Origin: Paenibacillus silviterrae
Lineage (GTDB): Bacteria; Bacillota; Bacilli; Paenibacillales; NBRC-103111
Assembly: GCF_030167925.1 (NCBI RefSeq)
Contig: NZ_JASKUT010000001.1
Location: forward strand, 806,001-870,000
Reading direction: 5' to 3'
DNA length: 64,000 bases
Below, in pieces: positions 61,438 to 64,000 of this stretch. Under the pieces are notes generated by a model that saw only the letters and a program-made list of their open reading frames with translations, was not told the DNA's origin and made no database searches. The position numbers and the translations under genes were made by a program. Numbering within the stretch: position 1 is the stretch's first letter; each line of letters starts with the position of its first letter.

Positions 61438-62388
61438 ATGTTTCATCATATAACGGTATTGAAAGAAGAAGCGGTAGACGGTTTACATATACGGCCGGAC
61501 GGAATTTACGTCGATTGTACGCTGGGCGGAGCAGGACACAGCTTGGTTATCGCTGAGCAGCTGACGGAAGGCGGGCTGTTGATCGCTTTCGATCAGGACG
61601 ATACCGCACTCGAGAACGCCAAATTAAAGCTTGCTCCTGTCATCGATCGTGTGCGGCTTGTTCGCAGCAACTTCCGCAACCTGGAGTTTGAGCTTAGCCG
61701 CATCCCGGAAGCGATAAAGGACGGTAAGCCTCAAGTCGACGGCATTCTCTTCGATTTGGGAGTTTCCTCTCCTCAGCTGGATGAAGCGGACCGCGGCTTC
61801 AGCTATCATCAGGATGCTGAGCTGGATATGCGAATGGATATGACCGCAGGGCTCACAGCCAAGGAGATTGTCAACGAATGGTCCGAGCAGGAGATTGCGA
61901 AGATCTTATTCGAATACGGGGAAGAGAAATTCGCCCGGCGCATTGCAGGCAAGATTGTCGCTGCCAGATCGATTAAGCCCATTGAAACGACGGGAGAACT
62001 GGTGGAGCTCGTTAAGGAAGGGATTCCCGCCGCGGCCAGACGGACCGGTGGACATCCTGCGAAGAGAAGCTTTCAAGCGCTGCGCATTGCCGTCAATGAC
62101 GAGCTGGGTGCCTTTGAGGAAGCGATTGAGCAGTCGATACGCTGCTTAGCTCCCGGAGGAAGAGTGGCGGTTATTACCTTCCACTCTCTGGAGGATCGCA
62201 TTTGCAAGACGACGTTTGCCAAGTACGTAGCGAAATGCACGTGTCCTCCGGATTTTCCGATGTGCGTATGCAATAATCAAGGAATCGTCAAGCTGATCAA
62301 TCGGAAGCCGATCGAAGCAGGGGAGGAAGAGCTCTCGGTCAACCCAAGGGCGCGCTCCGCGAAGCTTCGCGTCGCCGAGAAGCTATAG
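61438..62388 (+). CDS. rsmH: 16S rRNA (cytosine(1402)-N4)-methyltransferase RsmH
   Basis: 316 residues (MraW). [15 protein letters not shown], the SAM motif [29 protein letters not shown], the inserted helical domain and the C-terminal [16 protein letters not shown] region (here [14 protein letters not shown]) are typical. It methylates C1402 in the ribosomal P site. ATG 61438, about 9 bases after GGAGG, is preferred over ATG 61402, which lies before that site. Confidence 0.97.
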   Translation: MFHHITVLKEEAVDGLHIRPDGIYVDCTLGGAGHSLVIAEQLTEGGLLIAFDQDDTALENAKLKLAPVIDRVRLVRSNFRNLEFELSRIPEAIKDGKPQVDGILFDLGVSSPQLDEADRGFSYHQDAELDMRMDMTAGLTAKEIVNEWSEQEIAKILFEYGEEKFARRIAGKIVAARSIKPIETTGELVELVKEGIPAAARRTGGHPAKRSFQALRIAVNDELGAFEEAIEQSIRCLAPGGRVAVITFHSLEDRICKTTFAKYVAKCTCPPDFPMCVCNNQGIVKLINRKPIEAGEEELSVNPRARSAKLRVAEKL

Positions 62389-62448
62389 AGAGAACAAAAC
62401 TACGGACATATGCCAATGAATATTTAAGGGATAAAGGAGGAACATCCG

Positions 62449-62907
62449 GTGCCAGCCTACATTCATGGAAGCTTAGCAACACAGCCGCGAGAACAAGAGC
62501 CGAAGGTCAAAATTAAGGAAACAAAGAAGCTTGTAACCCGAAAGAAAACATTGCCTATTCAGGAAAAGCTGCTTTATTTATTCACAGTGGTTATCTGTGC
62601 GGTCGTTGCGGGTGTGATCATTTGGCGATATGCGCAGATTTATGAAATGAATATGCGCATTCAACAGGTGGAAAAGCAGATTCAGCTGCTGGAGGCGGAA
62701 AATACCGTATTGAAGTATAAGGTCAGCGAGCTGTCCAAGCCGGAGCGCCTGAATGAGCTGGCGAAGCAGTGGAGCTACGGTCCGCCGGAGGTGCCGCAAA
62801 TCAAGACGGTGACCTCGCCGAAAAATTCCACCGCCGCGAAGTCGACTCCGAGCAAATCCGCCGCGGATAGCGCCAAGAAGCCCGGCTCATCGAAGCAAAC
62901 CCCATAA
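62449..62907 (+). CDS. ftsL: Cell division protein FtsL
   Basis: 152 residues. A basic cytoplasmic N-terminus (~1-42), one membrane segment (~43-62), then a short extracytoplasmic coiled coil (QQVEKQIQLLEAENTVLKYK) and a Lys/Ser/Pro-rich tail. FtsL joins DivIC and DivIB in the divisome and supports PBP2B. The GTG start 62449 follows AAAGGAGG. Identified by position between rsmH and pbpB, topology and heptad repeat. Confidence 0.93.
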   Translation: MPAYIHGSLATQPREQEPKVKIKETKKLVTRKKTLPIQEKLLYLFTVVICAVVAGVIIWRYAQIYEMNMRIQQVEKQIQLLEAENTVLKYKVSELSKPERLNELAKQWSYGPPEVPQIKTVTSPKNSTAAKSTPSKSAADSAKKPGSSKQTP

Positions 62908-62970
62908 TTACATATAGAGAACCTACTACATCATTCTTTTCTGAAGAAAGTTCCTGGAGGGAAAGAGTTC

Positions 62971-64000
62971 ATGACGAAGAAAGTAAAGCTGCGTTCGCTG
63001 CTCATTGGAGGGGTATTCACCCTCTTTTTTATTGCCTTGGTTTCCAGACTCTATTGGGTTCAGGTAGTTCAGGGCGCCGATCTTTTGTCACAGGCCCAAG
63101 CTCGCTGGGAAACCGATAAAGTGCTTCACCCTGTCCGCGGAACGATCGTGGACCGCAATGATAAAATTCTGGCGGAGGATGCGCCCGCCTTTACGGTAGC
63201 TTTAAATCCGCAAATCATTCATGACAAAAAGATCGTCGAAGAGGTAGTCAAAGGCTTGGCTGGAATCCTGAACACCTCCAATGATCCCGGCGCACTCTCC
63301 GCCTTAGAGGATAAGATTCGTACGCGATTAAATAAGAAGCGTGACGATGGCTCCTATTATCCTCAGGTTGAGATTCGCAACGAGGGCTGGAAAATCGACG
63401 TAGCTATGGCCGATCAGATCAAGAAGATGATCGTCGAGCTGCAAAGCACCTTGGAGACGAAGAAAAGCCTCGGGATTTACCTTCTGGAAGAGCGCAAGCG
63501 CTTCTATCCGGGAGGGCAGCTGCTTGCACAGGTGCTAGGGTATACCGATAAAGAAGGAAAGCCCATTATGGGACTTGAGAAGACGCTGGATAATCAGCTC
63601 AAAGGCGTCGACGGCTGGCTTAGTTATGAGAAGGATCGGTATGGAGTCGAGCTGCCGGATGCCAAGGTAACCTTCCAGCCCCCATCCAATGGCAACAATA
63701 TCCGTTTAACCATTGATAAAAATATTCAATTTTATATGGAAAATGCACTGGAAAAGGTGTACAAAAAGTACAATCCCAAAAGCTTGATGGCCGTCGCGGT
63801 GGATCCGAATACGATGGAAATTTTGGGCATGGTCAACATGCCGAATTTCAACCCGAACCGGTATTGGGAAACAAAGGTATCCAGCGATGTGAACCATGTG
63901 GTTGCCTCGCAGTACGAGCCGGGCTCTACCTTTAAGCTGGTCACGCTGGCCGGTGCTGTGGAGGAGGGGCTGTTTAATCCTGATGAGAAATATCAATCCG
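62971..64000 (+). CDS. pbpB: Penicillin-binding protein 2B / FtsI (partial, runs off the window)
   Basis: The first 343 codons of a class B PBP, the septal transpeptidase. One membrane helix (~9-28) is followed by the dimerisation domain (RGTIVDRNDKILAED, FYPGGQLLAQVLGY, GLEKTLDNQLKG) and the start of the transpeptidase domain, with the active-site motif STFK (Ser at ~319, encoded 63925-63927). No stop occurs before the window ends, so C-terminal SxN and KTG motifs and PASTA domains are beyond it. ATG 62971 follows CTGGAGGG. Confidence 0.96.
   Translation, partial: MTKKVKLRSLLIGGVFTLFFIALVSRLYWVQVVQGADLLSQAQARWETDKVLHPVRGTIVDRNDKILAEDAPAFTVALNPQIIHDKKIVEEVVKGLAGILNTSNDPGALSALEDKIRTRLNKKRDDGSYYPQVEIRNEGWKIDVAMADQIKKMIVELQSTLETKKSLGIYLLEERKRFYPGGQLLAQVLGYTDKEGKPIMGLEKTLDNQLKGVDGWLSYEKDRYGVELPDAKVTFQPPSNGNNIRLTIDKNIQFYMENALEKVYKKYNPKSLMAVAVDPNTMEILGMVNMPNFNPNRYWETKVSSDVNHVVASQYEPGSTFKLVTLAGAVEEGLFNPDEKYQS

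Noticed and set aside
1-64000. CRISPR arrays, insertion sequences, prophage, tRNA genes
   Set aside because: No regular spaced repeats, transposase or integrase motifs, or tRNA cloverleaf/CCA patterns were seen in reading the window.

Overview
The window looks like a chromosomal core region of a Gram-positive, endospore-forming Bacillales bacterium, most likely Paenibacillaceae (Paenibacillus or a close relative). The reasons are: gene order following Bacillus subtilis blocks (yqeY-yqeZ-floA-yqfC-yqfD-phoH-pgpH-ybeY-dgkA-cdd-era-yqzL-recO-ppsR-yqxD-dnaG-sigA-trmK-yqfO; typA-ylaH...ylaJ-ylaK; rsfA-panE...bshC...mraZ-rsmH-ftsL-pbpB); sporulation genes; bacillithiol synthesis (bshC); moderate to high GC; strong AGGAGG ribosome sites; and many U-tailed terminators. 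I saw no tRNA, insertion sequence, phage or CRISPR array. The only RNA gene is rnpB.

Layout: 1-2781 is the 3' part of sbcC. 2.8-8.9 kb is an accessory block: a secreted GH26-like glycosidase with a stalk domain, a convergent TetR repressor fused in frame to a flavin amine oxidase, and a soluble chemotaxis-type signalling protein. 8.9-29.4 kb is the long conserved block of ribosome, RNA, DNA replication, GTPase and sporulation genes, opening with HIT, rpsU and yqeY and a good ECF (SigW-type) promoter before nfeD-floA. 29.5-29.9 kb is RNase P RNA, which reads as ancestral type A rather than the type B of B. subtilis. 30-35.4 kb holds a membrane-anchored subtilase, a DUF3907-like protein, a cytoplasmic GH15 enzyme, small DUF1540 and membrane proteins and a lytic transglycosylase. 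35.5-37.9 kb is the nifS-thiI pair for thiolated tRNA/thiamine sulfur transfer. 38-44.4 kb has terC, typA, ylaH, two unknown small proteins, a flavin-binding-like protein, a YhcN/YlaJ lipoprotein and PIN-PhoH. 44.5-50.5 kb includes two minus-strand proteins of unknown role, a MidA-type methyltransferase, DUF2626, rsfA, panE, DUF3397 and comFB. 50.8-56.6 kb is a complete oligopeptide ABC operon (oppABCDF). 56.7-64 kb is bshC, an S-adenosylhomocysteinase-family gene, a DUF4349 lipoprotein, then the start of the division/cell-wall (dcw) cluster with an array of MraZ boxes, cut off inside pbpB.

The most distinctive signals are: the TetR-flavoprotein fusion with an internal Shine-Dalgarno site and a putative operator; a terminator of that gene embedded in the coding end of its convergent neighbour; a ~208-bp inverted duplication in the leader of ppsR; type A RNase P RNA; a terminator placed just after the typA promoter; two hairpins separating oppA from oppBCDF; and an SAH hydrolase with a non-classical C-terminal signature. 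No clearly new multi-gene defence or biosynthetic system was seen. All functional calls come from reading motifs by eye and from known gene order; no database search was run.
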